Source of the DNA: Eustoma russellianum
Lineage: Eukaryota; Streptophyta; Magnoliopsida; Gentianales; Gentianaceae
NCBI GenBank assembly: GCA_036186865.1
Contig: AP025045.1
Span: forward strand, 16,459,669 to 16,523,668
Reading direction: 5' to 3'
DNA: 64,000 bases
Each line of letters begins with the position of its first letter. Positions within the stretch are counted from its first letter, which is position 1. Shown here piece after piece: positions 44,771 to 56,839 of this stretch. The notes beneath the pieces were generated by a model. The model had not been told where the DNA came from and ran no database searches. It saw only the letters and a program-made list of their open reading frames with translations. Both the position numbers and the translations under genes were made by a program.

Positions 44771-45300
44771 TGAGTTGTATGAGGCTTATGAAGGGTATGG
44801 GCAGGAGCATTCAGGTCCTTATGCTCAATTGCCACAGGGACTGATGCAAGAGCAATATGCCCAGCTTATTAGTTTGCTGCAGGAGAGACATGAGAAAGGC
44901 ATCAAGTCAGTTCCAGAAACTAGCACAAGAAGTAACATACCTTATGCCATAATGTCTGCTCAGAAGGTCACTGTGTCAGGTAACCTATATGCTCAAAACT
45001 TAAACACATGGATTCTAGATTCTGGAGCTAGTGATCATGTCTGCTCTTTCCTTGAACTGTTTGATACCTTTTATCCAGTTTCTTCTCTCTGTGTTAGATT
45101 AACAGAGGAAAACTTTGCACCTGTGACTCATATTGGGACACTCATAGTGAACCCATAGTTGGTACTTACTAATGTCTTTCATGTGCCTACTTTTGCCTTC
45201 AATCTGATCTCCCTGAGTCAACTCACCAAACACAATATCTTTGTTATCACTTTTCGTTCTAATCTGTGCTTCATATAGGATGTACAGACCAAGCAGATGA
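44771..45300 (+). pseudogene. Element F: protease
   Basis: The linker YEGYGQEHSGPYAQLPQGL leads to NTWILDSGASDHVCS with the catalytic D-S-G, then LTEENFAPVTHIGTLIVNP and a stop at 45156-45158. Beyond it are NVFHVPTFAFNLISLSQLTK and QTKQM, cut by element G. The frame carries on at 54539 with the next protease residues. Confidence 0.87.
45296..45300. repeat. Left TSD of element G
   Basis: GATGA at 45296-45300 is identical to 54539-54543. Both abut the TG...CA termini of G. Confidence 0.92.
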
Positions 45301-46770
45301 TGTTGGAAAATGAATTGTTTTCATGAATTTAAAAGATGTTTGAAAATGAGCTAAAAAGATATTTCATAATTTGGAATTAGATCAAAATGAGAAAAATGCA
45401 TTGTGAGAGATAGCTCTCTCATATAGGGGGAGATTGTTGGAATATGAATGTTTTGATGAAGCTTAAAAGATGATTGAGAAATGATTGAAAAGTCATTTTA
45501 CACTAGGAAATAAGAAAGCAACACCATACCCTGACATAGATCTCTAACAGGGATCGATGTATACATCATACCCTAACATAGATCGATCGATGTACGTCAT
45601 ACCCTGACATTGATCAATTGATGTACATCATAGCCTCACATAGATGGATCGATGTACATTATACCCTCACATAGATCGATCGATGTCATCCTGAATCAAA
45701 TTGAAAACACACTATCCAACATCATACCCTCACATAGATCGATCGATGTATATCATATACCCTCACATAGATTGATCGATGTCATCCTGAATTCAAACTT
45801 TTATAGCCGATGCAAACAAATCCAAGGAAGAGTTAAAGTGTTTTCTCTCTCCAATCTTACTCAAATTTTTGTGGACTTTTCTCTGACATCCATACTGATT
45901 TCTTGACTATTATGAACATGTCTAAGATATTCTAGGGTGGTTATGGAGCATCAAGTCCAATGATAGGTTGGTTAAAGACAATTTGGACATTGTCAAGACT
46001 TTTGATTGAGTTGAAGACTTGAGGGAGGCTGCAAAAACGTGGCTCACACCCTCTATTTATTGAAGAAGCTCAAATGAGGCATTCATACACTTTCATCCTC
46101 TCCAAGCTTCATCCTCCATTATTGTAAAAAGCTCTCAAATGTGCAAAAGTTCTTAAAGCTTATTAAGCTCTTGTTACTTGTTTTTCATTGCTGTAAATGT
46201 GAGAGTAGAGGTCTAACACCAGAAGAATTGTACATATTTGATCCCTTTCTTGTGATTTAGACTTATTAGAAAGTGTAGCCCTACTACTTCCCAAATAACT
46301 ATTGTGTGAAAGTTCTTTCATAGGATTTTGTTGAAGTTGTGAGGAAGCAAGAACTTGTTCTTGCTTATAGCTGTTGTTGTTGAAGTTGCACAAAGTGTAC
46401 GTGCAACAAGCTGCTGCTGCTGCTATTGTTGGTATTGCACAAATTGGTTGTGCAATAAGTTACTGCTGTTGTAGTCGTTGCTTGCACTAGAGTTAGTATA
46501 AGTGTTGCTGTTGTTGTTCTTGTTCCTTATCAAAGGTAATAAAAAAGTTAATGTTAAAAATTCACTTTGAAAGAAAAGTAGTAGTGAAGTAGAATCATTT
46601 AAGATTCGAACCACTCTAAATCTTTTGTCTTCACTCATTATCTCTCATCTCCTTCTTTATTGATTTTGAGTGCATTTGTTTTGTTTAAGCTAAATCGAGA
46701 AAATTCCAAAAAATTACCCAACACTCTATTCACTCCTCCCCCCTCTAGAATGTTCATCACGTACCTTACA
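45301..46770 (+). repeat. 5' LTR of element G
   Basis: The LTR is 1470 bp. The first 134 bp are followed by agggggagat and a second LTR-start-like TGTTGGAATATGAATG at 45435. About seven acatagatcgatcgatgta repeats lie at 45530-45795. It ends with gttgctgttgttgttcttg tracts and CCTTACA. Confidence 0.88.
45530..45795. repeat. ATCGATCGAT tandem array, 5' LTR of G
   Basis: About seven units of roughly 33 bp follow the pattern catcataccctcacatagatcgatcgatgta. Each contains the palindromic core atcgatcgat, with some diverged copies and a 46-bp interruption. Confidence 0.85.
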
Positions 46771-46772
46771 AT

Positions 46773-46785
46773 CGGTATCATAGCC
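46773..46785 (+). other. Degenerate primer-binding site of element G
   Basis: cggtatcatagcc, 2 bp after the 5' LTR, resembles TGGTATCAGAGC with mismatches at the first base and at the G before AGC. Confidence 0.55.
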
Positions 46786-46834
46786 TAACCTTCATTGCTT
46801 GGTCAATATTTGCAAGTAGCAAGGTTAAAGATCA

Positions 46835-48098
46835 TTGGAAAATATGACATTGACAACCTCTACATCGTATAGCTCAACTCTCAAACCAACTACTATATTC
46901 ATAGCACCAAACACTAAAGTTCCCCTGTTTGATACTCAAAACTATTCCTTATGGAAATATAGGATGAATGCATATTTGTGTATATGTGATTATGACATAT
47001 GGAGAGTGGTTATAGAGGGAATACCCCCACCAACTAGATTGGATGAAAATGGAAGAGTAGTCATGAAGGAGTTGGATGACTATAATGATGAAGTTAAGAA
47101 AATTTTGAAGCTAGATGGGAAAGCCCTAGAAATCCTCCATCTCTCTCTTTCACACGATGAGTTAATAAAGGTTCAAGGCATCTTTTCTCCACGTGAGACA
47201 TGGAAGAAGCTTGAGGAGTTATCAAACGATGATCATCAATCAAACAAAGATAAAAAAGATCACAATGATAGAGAAGCAATATGCCTCATAGCTATTGAAG
47301 ATGACAATGAGGTATCTCTTTCAACTTCCTCGTTTGATAAATTACAAGATGAATACATTATATGAGAAATTTTAAAATCTTGCACAAAAGTACAAGCATG
47401 CTAAAAAGGAACTTAGTTCATTCAAATTAGAAAATGAAAATTTGCATGAATCTCTTGTTTTGCTTCATCTAGAGCATGATGTCATCTTAGAGACACAAAC
47501 ATCCATAGCTCTACAAAACATAGAGAGTAAAAATAAATGTGTTAGACTTGAAGAGCTCCAAAAGATGACATGTGAAAAAGTTATCCAAGAAAATGTTCTT
47601 GTTAAACAAAAAGTAGTAAAAAGAAAAGCAAACTTAGATTTTAAAGCTTCTAGTATTTCAACCAACTTAAAATTGCCTAAGATAAAAGAGATATCCTTAT
47701 GTGACACACCTAAGGCTAAGTTGATACTTCCAAAGGAATTGGTTAGAAATGTGAACAAGATTTTTGATCCTATGAAGGTATCTAAACCTTCCAAACCTAA
47801 AAGAACACAATTACATCATACACCTACTAGTTTCTTTTCTAATAAAAATAGTCATGTGGTAAGTGTTTGTAGAGCAAAGAAAAGCTCTAAGAATTATTGG
47901 GGGGCTAAAGACATGAGAACTAACCAAAATGGACCTAACAACAAAAGGGTACCTATAGATAGAAATTTGTCTTTTGCAGGAGCTTGGAATCCATGGAGAT
48001 GGAAAGGTAGAAGAAATCAAATAGCTCATGAATTTGAAATGCTCAAACCATATAGCCAACAAAGAGAACTTCCCTATCAAGTTCAAGATCAAAGATAG
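46835..48098 (+). pseudogene. Element G: gag
   Basis: The first stretch (46835-47365) contains APNTKVPLFDTQNYSLWKYR, MNAYLCICDYDIWRVV, IEGIPPPTR and the LSLSHDELIKVQGIFSPRET segment typical of copia gags, then EAICLIAIEDDNEVS. After a stop at 47363 the reading frame shifts. The second stretch (47442-48098) is a coiled-coil and lysine-rich region with LHLEHDVILETQTSIALQNI, KLPKIKEISLCD and a basic tail NPWRWKGRRNQIAHEF. I see no zinc knuckle. Confidence 0.8.
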
Positions 48099-51000
48099 GT
48101 GAAGAAATTCATTTTGGCAATGGAAAAAGCTAAATTCTTGGAGCTGGACGATTTGGTAAACTGTTTAACTATCATTTTAGTCCTATAACATGTATAGAAG
48201 GGACTTGAGCTAAAATTTGATGTGTGTTATCTATTAGGGTGATAATAATACTTAATTTTTTTAAAATCATAAGATATTTGCAAAAAGAAAGAAAATGTTT
48301 TGATTTTTCAAAAGAAAACAAATGTTTAGCTTACAAAGTTTTATGCCAAATTTTTGGAATTTGTCTACCTCATATAATAGATGACCTGGATATGTTGGTT
48401 ATAAAGTTTCTATAAACATTTGAAAGTATCAACCTATCAAAACATTTACGCTCCATGATGGAAAATGTGATACTTATCAATTGACTAAAGCATTGATAAG
48501 TAAGGATTTAAGTTTGGTATTAAAAGTACATTCTCTAGACTCTATAAATGCTTCAGTTTTTCTTGATAGGAGCATTATGCATACTTATGGTATTAAATGG
48601 TTTCTTTACAACTTGATTGACTTATGTGGCTTACATGAGTATTTAAAACTAGTTGATTCCATTTTTACTTGGACATGTTTCTTGCTAGGAATTATAATGT
48701 ATGATTATGAGTCCCTAAAAATCTTGAGAATGAAAATGACCATAAGATTAATGTGTCAAGAGAAATAGAATTTGGAAGTTTGAAGAAAATACCAGGATAT
48801 TTGTTAAATGAAAGGATGCTTTTCACCACGTCTTGGTATATAAACTGTTAAACAAAATCGGATACAAAATATTTTTTGATGAAAGAGCGGTACCATCCGG
48901 GTCTTAATCGGATACAAGACGGTAAAATCAGATATATCTAGAGATAAGTTCCTCTTGAGTTTTCTTTGTCCAAACATTTTTAAGTAGAAAACTTAAGTGT
49001 TGATTGATCATTAAAGTGGTCTAATTAAGGAATTGTCTTGATATAATTTTCTAAGAGTCATTAAATGATAGAATCCCTGCTCTAAAATATTTTATGATGT
49101 TTAGATGTAAAGTTTTCACAAGTTGCACCAAAGTGGGTTTAGAGAGACTTGAACTCGAATGAATGATGAACATGTCAAATAGGAGCATGTAGTTGAACAA
49201 GCCTTGCAATAACTTGAATATTTCACTTTAGAAGGAATTCAATGTAGAACTTGAGGTTTCAAATGTTTAGATGATAAAAGTTATTTGAACGTTCATGAGA
49301 ATCAAAAGCAAAGGAGAAACCTCTATGCTATATGAGTCTTTTAAAGTTTAGAAAATTCAAAACATATAGAATTTGGTAGATCATCTAAGAAAGAAGGAGG
49401 AATAATAAAATCAAATGAAGACAAAACCTTGAACTACGACTTTATTAAGATGTGGATGAAACATATGTCTTACTTTGCAAGATTAAAGAAGCTTTCTAGG
49501 CTATATTTGGCATAGGAAATCAATTATATGTCAAATTGACCATCTTCGATAACTATATGCAAAAATGTATACTTAATCTTTCAATATTGAAGACCTTGAT
49601 GAATCAAATCATGTTTCCTTATATGACATGAACTAAATTCCTATAGCTTGGTATGAGACATCAAGACTTTTAAAGAGAAAAACAAGTCATCACATTCTTC
49701 ATAACATTCTCGTTAATATCCATGTCGGTAAAATATTTGGGTCAAATATAGAAATGTTTGTGGAAAATATGCACAAACCTAAAAATGACAAGTGTGATGA
49801 AAGTGCAAATGAGAAAAACTCAACTGTCTTCTAGAGTTTCATACTATGTAAACTATGAAATGCATGTCACTCAAACTATGTGCAAAAACATTAGCTTACA
49901 TGGAAAGTGAGAATTGTGGAATATGATTATAAAGATTAAATGTGATGTCAAATGACTTTAAATCTCTTGTAGCTAAACCACTAGGTTTAAAGATTAAGAA
50001 TGTTAAAATCATATCCTTAAAAAGTCATTTATGGACTTGAATAACTAGAGAAATTGAAAATTTCCTGTTAAAAATAGTCTTCTAAGATTGATATTTCCTT
50101 TTATCTCAAAAACCAAGGAAGTAGTCATTCACTTTCTCAAATATATGTCTTTAATGCTACTATTGATTGTCTTAGTAAGCACCTTATTAAGGAAGAAGAA
50201 TTTGAGATACGCATTATGGATGAACTCAACTACCTCCTTTAGGCTTCAGATCCAGCAAACTAAAGATGAAATGTACATCTCTCACAACTTCTCAAGGAAT
50301 ACAAACTTGAGACCGGAAGGAGTATAAGCACACACATAAGCACAAGTTCAAAGCTTGATAAAAATGAAAAAGAAAAGCCGATCAAGGTAACAAAGTATAA
50401 GAATATGATTGGTGGTTTACCTTGTTTGAATATTAGCTAGACGAATATACATGCTATTTGCTTATCTGCTACATTTTAAAATATGCTTAAGAAATTGCAT
50501 CTAGTTGACATAAGAACTTATCTTTAAGATTTAAAAATTACTTTAATTTTAGGATTACTTTAATCTAAGTACGGGTGTTTTGAATTAAGGGAGTATAATG
50601 ATTCAGACTATGCAAAAAGCTTGTTGATGAGAAAAGTGCCTCTGAAACATGTCAATCTCTTGGAGATTTCTTGGTTTCTTGGTTTTTTAAGAACCGAAAT
50701 AGTGTGTCACTTTCCACGGTGGAATCCAAACATGTGTCAGATGCCTCGTGCTGTACATAATTATCTTAGATGACACACATGACTATAATATTAAATTAGA
50801 AAAGTACCTATTTTATGTAATAATGCCTCATCTACAAGTATATCACAAAATCTGGTTCTTTATAGTAGAACCAATCGTATTGGGTTAGACATAATTTTGT
50901 AAAGGATTATATACACAAAGTGTTAGTTTTTGTTGAATTTGTCTTCCTACAATTTTAGAATCTTGTTATAAAAAAATCTAAATAAGGAGCAAGAATACTT

Positions 51001-52023
51001 TACAAGAGACTAAGAAACTCTAAACATAGTGAAGGAGGGTCTAGCAATCCTTCTTTAGGCCAAAGCTCACAGTCCCTACTAGACTAAAAAACTGAACGGT
51101 TAAGGCTAGAGGCATGGATTTTGCCAAGACTCAGTCGTTGATGGAATTAAGAGATGTTTTACCATCCACACCTTCTTGTGGATAAAACATGCAGAATTTA
51201 GAGCATTAGATGTGTCAGGTAACTTTAAATACATCCCTTCACATGCTTAAGAATCATTTACTGAATGTGAGATGAATGAGAGGACAACCACTCCCTTGAA
51301 GTTGTTTAAAATCAAGGATTTTGAAAAAAAAATGCTGAGTTGATGCTAGTCTTAAATTGGATAGATGTTCAAAAATAGAGACCTCTTTGGAATGAGAAGT
51401 AGATGAACAAAATGTCTAGAGTGTACACTAGACTAATTTATGCCTAATTGTAGGTGGAATGCTTGAATAATTGTCCCTGCGCAATGCTTAATGTGATTCA
51501 TGGTACACACCGAGAATGAAATGTTATGATTATAAATGATTTGCTTGTGGCTTCTAATGAAGGGTTATATAAGATTTGATATATGAAAACGGGATGAGGT
51601 AAGATGAAAGGTCGATGTAGACCAAGTTGAAAGCTTCTTAGTTCTCCATCCTACCAAGAACAAAAACAATATCCCATTGGTATGTCGAGTGTTGACTGCG
51701 GCAGTCATATTGTGTCACTAAGAAATCCTATAATCTTCCTAGTAACTTTGACTTCTAAATATCCTACCGCCTTGTCAACAAGAAATTTCTTGAACTTAGT
51801 GGAGTTATTCATGGAAAATATGATAGAAGTGGCCAATACACAATGCCCTTCTTATTGCAACCTCCTGTACTCCATGTTAAAGAAATCGGATATAGTGATG
51901 GATGAAAATGATGTTGACAAGAATTCTTATAAAGATTGTTATGATAATACTAACATCCAACAAGTCCTCAAGGCTAGAAAAGAGAAAGTGCAGGTTCCAG
52001 AAGAAAATTTTACCCTTTCCTAA
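48099..52023 (+). pseudogene. Element G: decayed pol region
   Basis: Most of this stretch has no readable frame. Faint remains in the right order are LKYFMMFRCKVF (integrase end, near 49090), LDKNEKEKPIKVTKYKNMIG (RT connection, near 50360) and RNase H segments ETCQSLGDFLVSWFFKN and SVSLSTVESKHVS (50610-50745). The open stretch 51682-52023 (113 codons) has no homology I recognise. I see no intact RT catalytic YVDD. Confidence 0.6.
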
Positions 52024-53169
52024 TTAAGTTTTAGTTATCACTTATTTTGTATTAAACTTGTACTTTAAAAACTTGCATGATCATATGATTTCTTTTCATC
52101 TCCTTGTATGATCTTTTTATTTTGTCTTATTGTCCTTTAAAAAAAAGGAAGCAAAATATACAGATATATGGAATATAATAAAGAGTGTATATCTAAGGCA
52201 TATGATGCAATATAGGACTAATATAAGGTGATATGTATTTGAAGGTTAATAGGGATGAGCAAAAATGAGTTTGAGATATGTGTTGCTAGTATATTTGAGA
52301 TATGCATGTGTGGCAAATATGAGTGTAGCATATGTTGAAGGAGAGCATGAATACTGTGAATAAGACGAAATGTAATATTTTTTCTTTGTCTTAGGGAATT
52401 TTGATGATTACATAAAGGGGGAGAATACGTATGTTGGTACATTGGTATATTTGTATATGTGGCTTGATATATGGCTCATGTATGTAGCTTGTGTATGGGG
52501 ATTGATATACGGTATATGAGATAAAATGGTATATGCTTAGGTTTGCTTACTTGGATAAGCACTTATGTTTGTGTTTGAACATGCTCTTGGATGTGATGGA
52601 TGATTGTGCAGAAATGATGGTTTGGGTATGCTTGCTTGATGGATATGCATGTGATAGACATGTTATGCTTGCTTGCTTGATGGATATGATATGCTTGCTT
52701 GATGTGCTTATTTTGTATGACACGGTGAAGCTTGACTTGCAATATGCTTGGATGCATGAAGATTAGCCTGCTTGCTTGCTTGATCTAAAAATGAAAGTTT
52801 TGGCATATATGTTTAATAACTAATGTAAATAAGAATATGCCATGATGTATATGTTGCACTTACAAATTGATGCATGGTTTAGTGGGGAGTTTTGAAAAGT
52901 TTTTCATCACATCTACTGGTTTTGGGAGGATTATCTATTGAGGGAGAGTTTTTAATATGTTTTCATGTTCATACACTGAAGGGAGCTTCAAGAAGACTTG
53001 AAGTAATTTGGATCATTTTTTTTATGTATTTAGGGGGAGCTTAAATGCATTGACAACAGAGGAGAGATAAAATTTTAAGTTTTGAAATTTTTAGCTAGCT
53101 CAAACATAGTTTTCAAACAAAAACTTATTTTAAAAGCCTTGGTTTTGAAATCATCAAAAAGGGGGAGAT
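52024..53169 (+). other. 3' non-coding region of G with several polypurine tracts
   Basis: There is no gene. Purine tracts containing gggggaga or gggggagc lie near 52418, 53031 and 53156, and the last touches the LTR. Between them lies a simple tgcttgcttgatggatatg-type repetitive stretch (52620-52780). Confidence 0.65.
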
Positions 53170-54538
53170 TGTTGGAAAACGAATTGTTTTGATGAATTTA
53201 AAAGATGTTTGAAAATGGGCAAAAAAAATATTTCATAATTTGGAATTAGATCAAAATGAGAAAAATGCATTGTGAGAGATAGCTCTCTCACATAACGGGG
53301 AGATTGTTGGAATATGAATGTTTTGATGAAGCTTAAAAGATGTTAAGTAGGATTGAAAAGTCATTTTATACTTGGAAATAAGAAAGCAACATCATACCCT
53401 AACATAGATCTCCGAGAGAGATCTATGTATACATCATACCCTGACATAGATCGATCGATGTACCTCATACCCTCACATAGATCGATCGATGTACATCATA
53501 CCCTCACATAGATCGATTGATGTAAATCATACCCTCACATAGATCGATCGATGTCATCTTCAGTTCAAATTTTTATAGCCGTTGCAAACAAATCCAAGGA
53601 AGAGTTAAAGTGTTTTCTATCTCCAATCTTACTCAAATTTTTTGTAGACTTTCCTCTAACATCCATAATGATTTCTTGACTATTATGAACATGTCTAAGA
53701 TATTCTATGGTGGCTATGGAGCACCAAGTCCAATTATAGGTTGGTCAAAGAATATTTGGGCATTGTCAAGATATTTGATTGAGTTGAAGACTTGAGGGAG
53801 GCTGTAAAAACGTGGCTCACACCCTATATTTATTAAAGAAGCTCAGATGAGGCATTCATACACTTTCAACCTCTCCAAGCTTCATCCTCTATTGTTGTAA
53901 AAAGCTCTCAAATGCGCAGAAGTGCTTAGAGCTTATTAAGCTCTTATTGCTTGTTTTTCATGTTGTAAATGTGAGAGTAGAAGTCTAACACAAGAGGAAC
54001 TATACATATTTGATCTCTTGCTTGTGATTTAGACTTATTGAAAAGGGTAACCCTACTACTTCCCAAAGACATGTTGTGCGAAAGTTCTTTCGTAGGACTT
54101 TGTTGAAGTTATGAGGAAGCAAGAACTTGTTCTTGCTTATAGTTGCTGTTGTTGAGGTTACACAAAGTGCATGTGCAATGAGTTACTACTGATATTGTTG
54201 TTGGTATTGCACAAATTGGTTGTACAATAAGTTGCTGCTGTCGTAGTTGTTGCTTGCACTAGAATTAGTGTAAGTGTTGCTGTTGTTGTTCTTGTTCCTT
54301 ATCAAAGGTAACAAGAAAGTTTCTGTTGAAAATCCACTTTGAAAGCAAAGTGGCAGTGGAGTAGAATCATTTAAAATTCCAACCACTTTAAATCTTGTGT
54401 CTTCACTTATTATTTCTCATCTCCTTCTTTATTGATTTTGAGTGCATTTGTTTTGTATTGAGCTAAATCGAGAAAATTCCACAAAATTGCCTGAAACTCT
54501 ACTCACCCCCCTCTAGAGTGTTCATCATGGACCTTACA
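53170..54538 (+). repeat. 3' LTR of element G
   Basis: The LTR is 1369 bp. It has the same internal acggggagat plus second LTR start (TGTTGGAATATGAATG at 53305) as the 5' copy, but five atcgatcgat-type units rather than seven (53398-53555). It ends CCTTACA followed by the GATGA TSD. Confidence 0.88.
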
Positions 54539-55420
54539 GATGATTGGTTCAGCTAAAGTGAACCAGGGTCTGTATCATTTGCAAGGTCCTTGCAAATCTC
54601 CTTCATCAACGTTCCTTTGTTCATTCCCTACCTCTACTGTATTTGCTGCCAAGACATCCTCAGACTCATTGCTTTGGCATTCAAGATTGGGGCACATGTC
54701 AACACCAAGAATAAAGAAGTCCAGAAATTGGAGCCCTTAGTAGTAGTGCCAGATGATGATTGTAGTTGTGAAGTATGTCCCTTTGCAAAACAAAAACGTA
54801 TTCCATTCCCCATTTCAGTGTGAGTCACATATTGTCCCTTTTCTCTTGTACACATGGACATATGGGGACCTTATAAATACTCTACAATGTAAAATCAAAA
54901 TTATTTCCTTACTATTATAGATGATTACTCCAGATTCTGTTGGCTTTATTTGTTGAAATGTAAATCAGAAGCAAGACATGTAATGCAAAGCTTTCATCAA
55001 TATGTTTCTGTATAATTTGATGCTAAAATCAAGATTATCAGAACTGACAATGGGCAAGAATTTAACATGCCTTCATTTTATTCCACCAATGGCATTGTAC
55101 ATCAAACCAGTTGTGTGAATATGCCCCAACAAAATAGACTAGTCGAAAGAAAACACCAACATCTTTTGTCTGTTCCTAGGGCCCTCAGGTTTCAATCCAA
55201 TCTTCCTTCTTCTTACTGGGGGTTCTGTGTCTAGTATTCAGCCTATCTTATAAATATCAACCCAACACCACTTCTTAATAATTCAACTCCATACCAACTC
55301 CTTTATAAGTTAGTTCCTTGTTACAGTAATCTCAGAATTTTTGGATGTCTGGCTTTTGGAAGCAACACCCAGTTACATAAAGAGAAGTTTGCTCCTAGAG
55401 CCAGGAGAAGTATTTTCTTG
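54539..55420 (+). pseudogene. Element F: pre-integrase and integrase
   Basis: It resumes after G with GSAKVNQGLYHLQG, then LLWHSRLGHMSTPRIK and, frame-shifted, CSCEVCPFAKQKR (HHCC finger). The core has HMDIWGPYK (Asp), TIIDDYSRFCWLYLL, IIRTDNGQEFNM (Asp) and NRLVERKHQH (Glu), then STPYQLLYKLVP and LRIFGCLAFGSNTQLHKEKF. Stops are present near 54822, 54887 and 55015. DDE residues are all visible but not in one frame. Confidence 0.88.
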
Positions 55421-56839
55421 GGAATATCCTGCACTACTAAGGTCTACATCCTTCAAGATCTTGAAACTAAGGATGTATATGTGTCCAGAGGTGTTATCTT
55501 TCATGAACAAGTTTTTCCCTATGCCTGTGATGCAGTAGTGACTTCACCCTCTATTCTTGTCGGTATTGGTTCTCCTCCTATTCTGACAACTCCCATCCTT
55601 GATACTCTAGTACCTTTTTATTCTTCTCCTTCTCCTGCATCCAATGGTTCTTTACATTCTGAGGAGACTGCCACATTGGCTATACCTTCTTCCCCTTCCT
55701 CCTCAGGACCTCACTCTTCTTCCTCAGAGCCTCAGTCTTCCTCTTCTTCAACTCCCAATTTATCTCCTCCAACTTCCATTACTTCCCCGTCTATTGATCT
55801 TCCTCCTTATGATTTGGTCATTGACTTACCCTTGCCGGCTGTTACATCACAGCCTGAACATTCTGTGATAAACAGGCCCAAACGCACCAAGGTTGTACCA
55901 GCATACTTACAAGACTATTACTACAACCAAGTTTTTATTTCTCCTTATTATTTACATCATTTACTATCCTATGATTCTTTAGCTCCAGAATATAGATCCT
56001 ATGCTTTAAGTCTTGTCGCACATAGGGAACCTAACAGTTATGCAGAAGCAGCTGGTTCTCCTGACTGGCAGGAGGCTATGAGCTGTAAACTTGCTGCTTT
56101 GGATGCTAATCAGACATGGAAGCTGGTGACGTTGCCCCCAGGTAAGAGACCTATTGATTATAAGGAGACTTTTTCTCCTGTAGCAAAAATTACTACAGTT
56201 AGGGTGATTTTGGCTCTGGCAGCTCAACAGCATTGGCATATCAACCAACTGGACATCAACAATGCTTTTGTTCATGAAGACTTACATGAGGACATTTACA
56301 TGCCACCACTTCTTGGTATTGTCCTACCTAAACCTGGTCTGGTATGTAAGCTCCAAAAATCTCTGTATGGTCTCAAACATGCTAGTAGAGAGTGGAACGC
56401 CACTTTGACTAAATTTTTGTTAGCTCATGGCATCCAGCAGTCCAAGTCTGATTATACACTCTTTCTAAATCCTGTTGGCAGTTCTCTTCTGTGTTTATTA
56501 GTTTATGTTGATGATATCATTGTCACCTGTGACAATGAGGGGTCATTGCAGAAGTGAACAGGGCCTTACATGATAAGTTCAGGATCAAGGACTTGGGTTG
56601 GCTCAGGTAGTCTCTGGGTATTGAAGTGGCTCAAGAAAAGGAAGGAATACACATTAATCAGAAGAAGTACACCATTAAGCTTCATGAACAAACATGATTT
56701 TTAGATGCCAAGCCAGCAAAAAGCCCAATGGAAAGTCATGTTAGCCTAGCCAAGGATGATTCACATCTTATTCTAGAAGTATCATAGTACAGAAAGCTGG
56801 TTGGAAGCTTATCTATCTCACTATAACTAGACCAGATAT
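55421..56839 (+). pseudogene. Element F: reverse transcriptase
   Basis: The open stretch 55418-56557 (379 codons) begins at the integrase end (SCTTKVYILQDLETKDVYVS). A Ser/Pro-rich linker follows, then NRPKRTKVVPAYLQDYY, the RT start GSPDWQEAMSCKLAALDANQ, TWKLVTLPPGKRPI and directly DYKETFSPVAKITTVR. The intervening block (GCKWVYK... to ...GYNQ-x-EG, about 35 residues in relatives) is missing. Then come QLDINNAFVHEDLHEDIYM, SLYGLKHASREWN and YVDDIIVTC. After 56557 it is frame-shifted and stop-ridden up to the H insertion in TRPDI. Confidence 0.9.
56835..56839. repeat. Left TSD of solo LTR H
   Basis: GATAT at 56835-56839 is repeated at 59518-59522. Removing H and one copy restores the F reading frame TRPDI followed by SFSVQQLSQ. 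Confidence 0.93.

Larger units (their letters stand above)
45301..54538 (+). mobile_element. Element G: Sirevirus-related Ty1/copia element, degraded
   Basis: LTRs at 45301-46770 and 53170-54538 start TGTTGGAAAA and end CCTTACA, with a perfect GATGA TSD. The internal 6.4 kb has a recognisable gag, a badly decayed pol (faint integrase end near 49085, RT end near 50370, RNase H near 50600-50760) and a purine-tract-rich 3' region. The PPT series and a long gag-like second ORF suggest a Sirevirus relative. It interrupts F and therefore inserted after it. Confidence 0.88.

Noticed and set aside
45530..45795. Regular repeats that could be mistaken for a CRISPR-like array
   Set aside because: Units are directly tandem without unique spacers, they lie inside an LTR and recur in the partner LTR. 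The host is a plant.
51682..52023. 113-codon ORF at the end of element G as an env-like gene
   Set aside because: Its position after RNase H would fit a Sirevirus env-like ORF, but I see no signal peptide, membrane segment or coiled coil, and the length is too short. Left within the decayed pol region.
52533..52766. Cys/Met-rich ORF near the 3' end of G
   Set aside because: It is a translation of the tgcttgcttgatggatatg simple repeat. The reverse strand is equally open.
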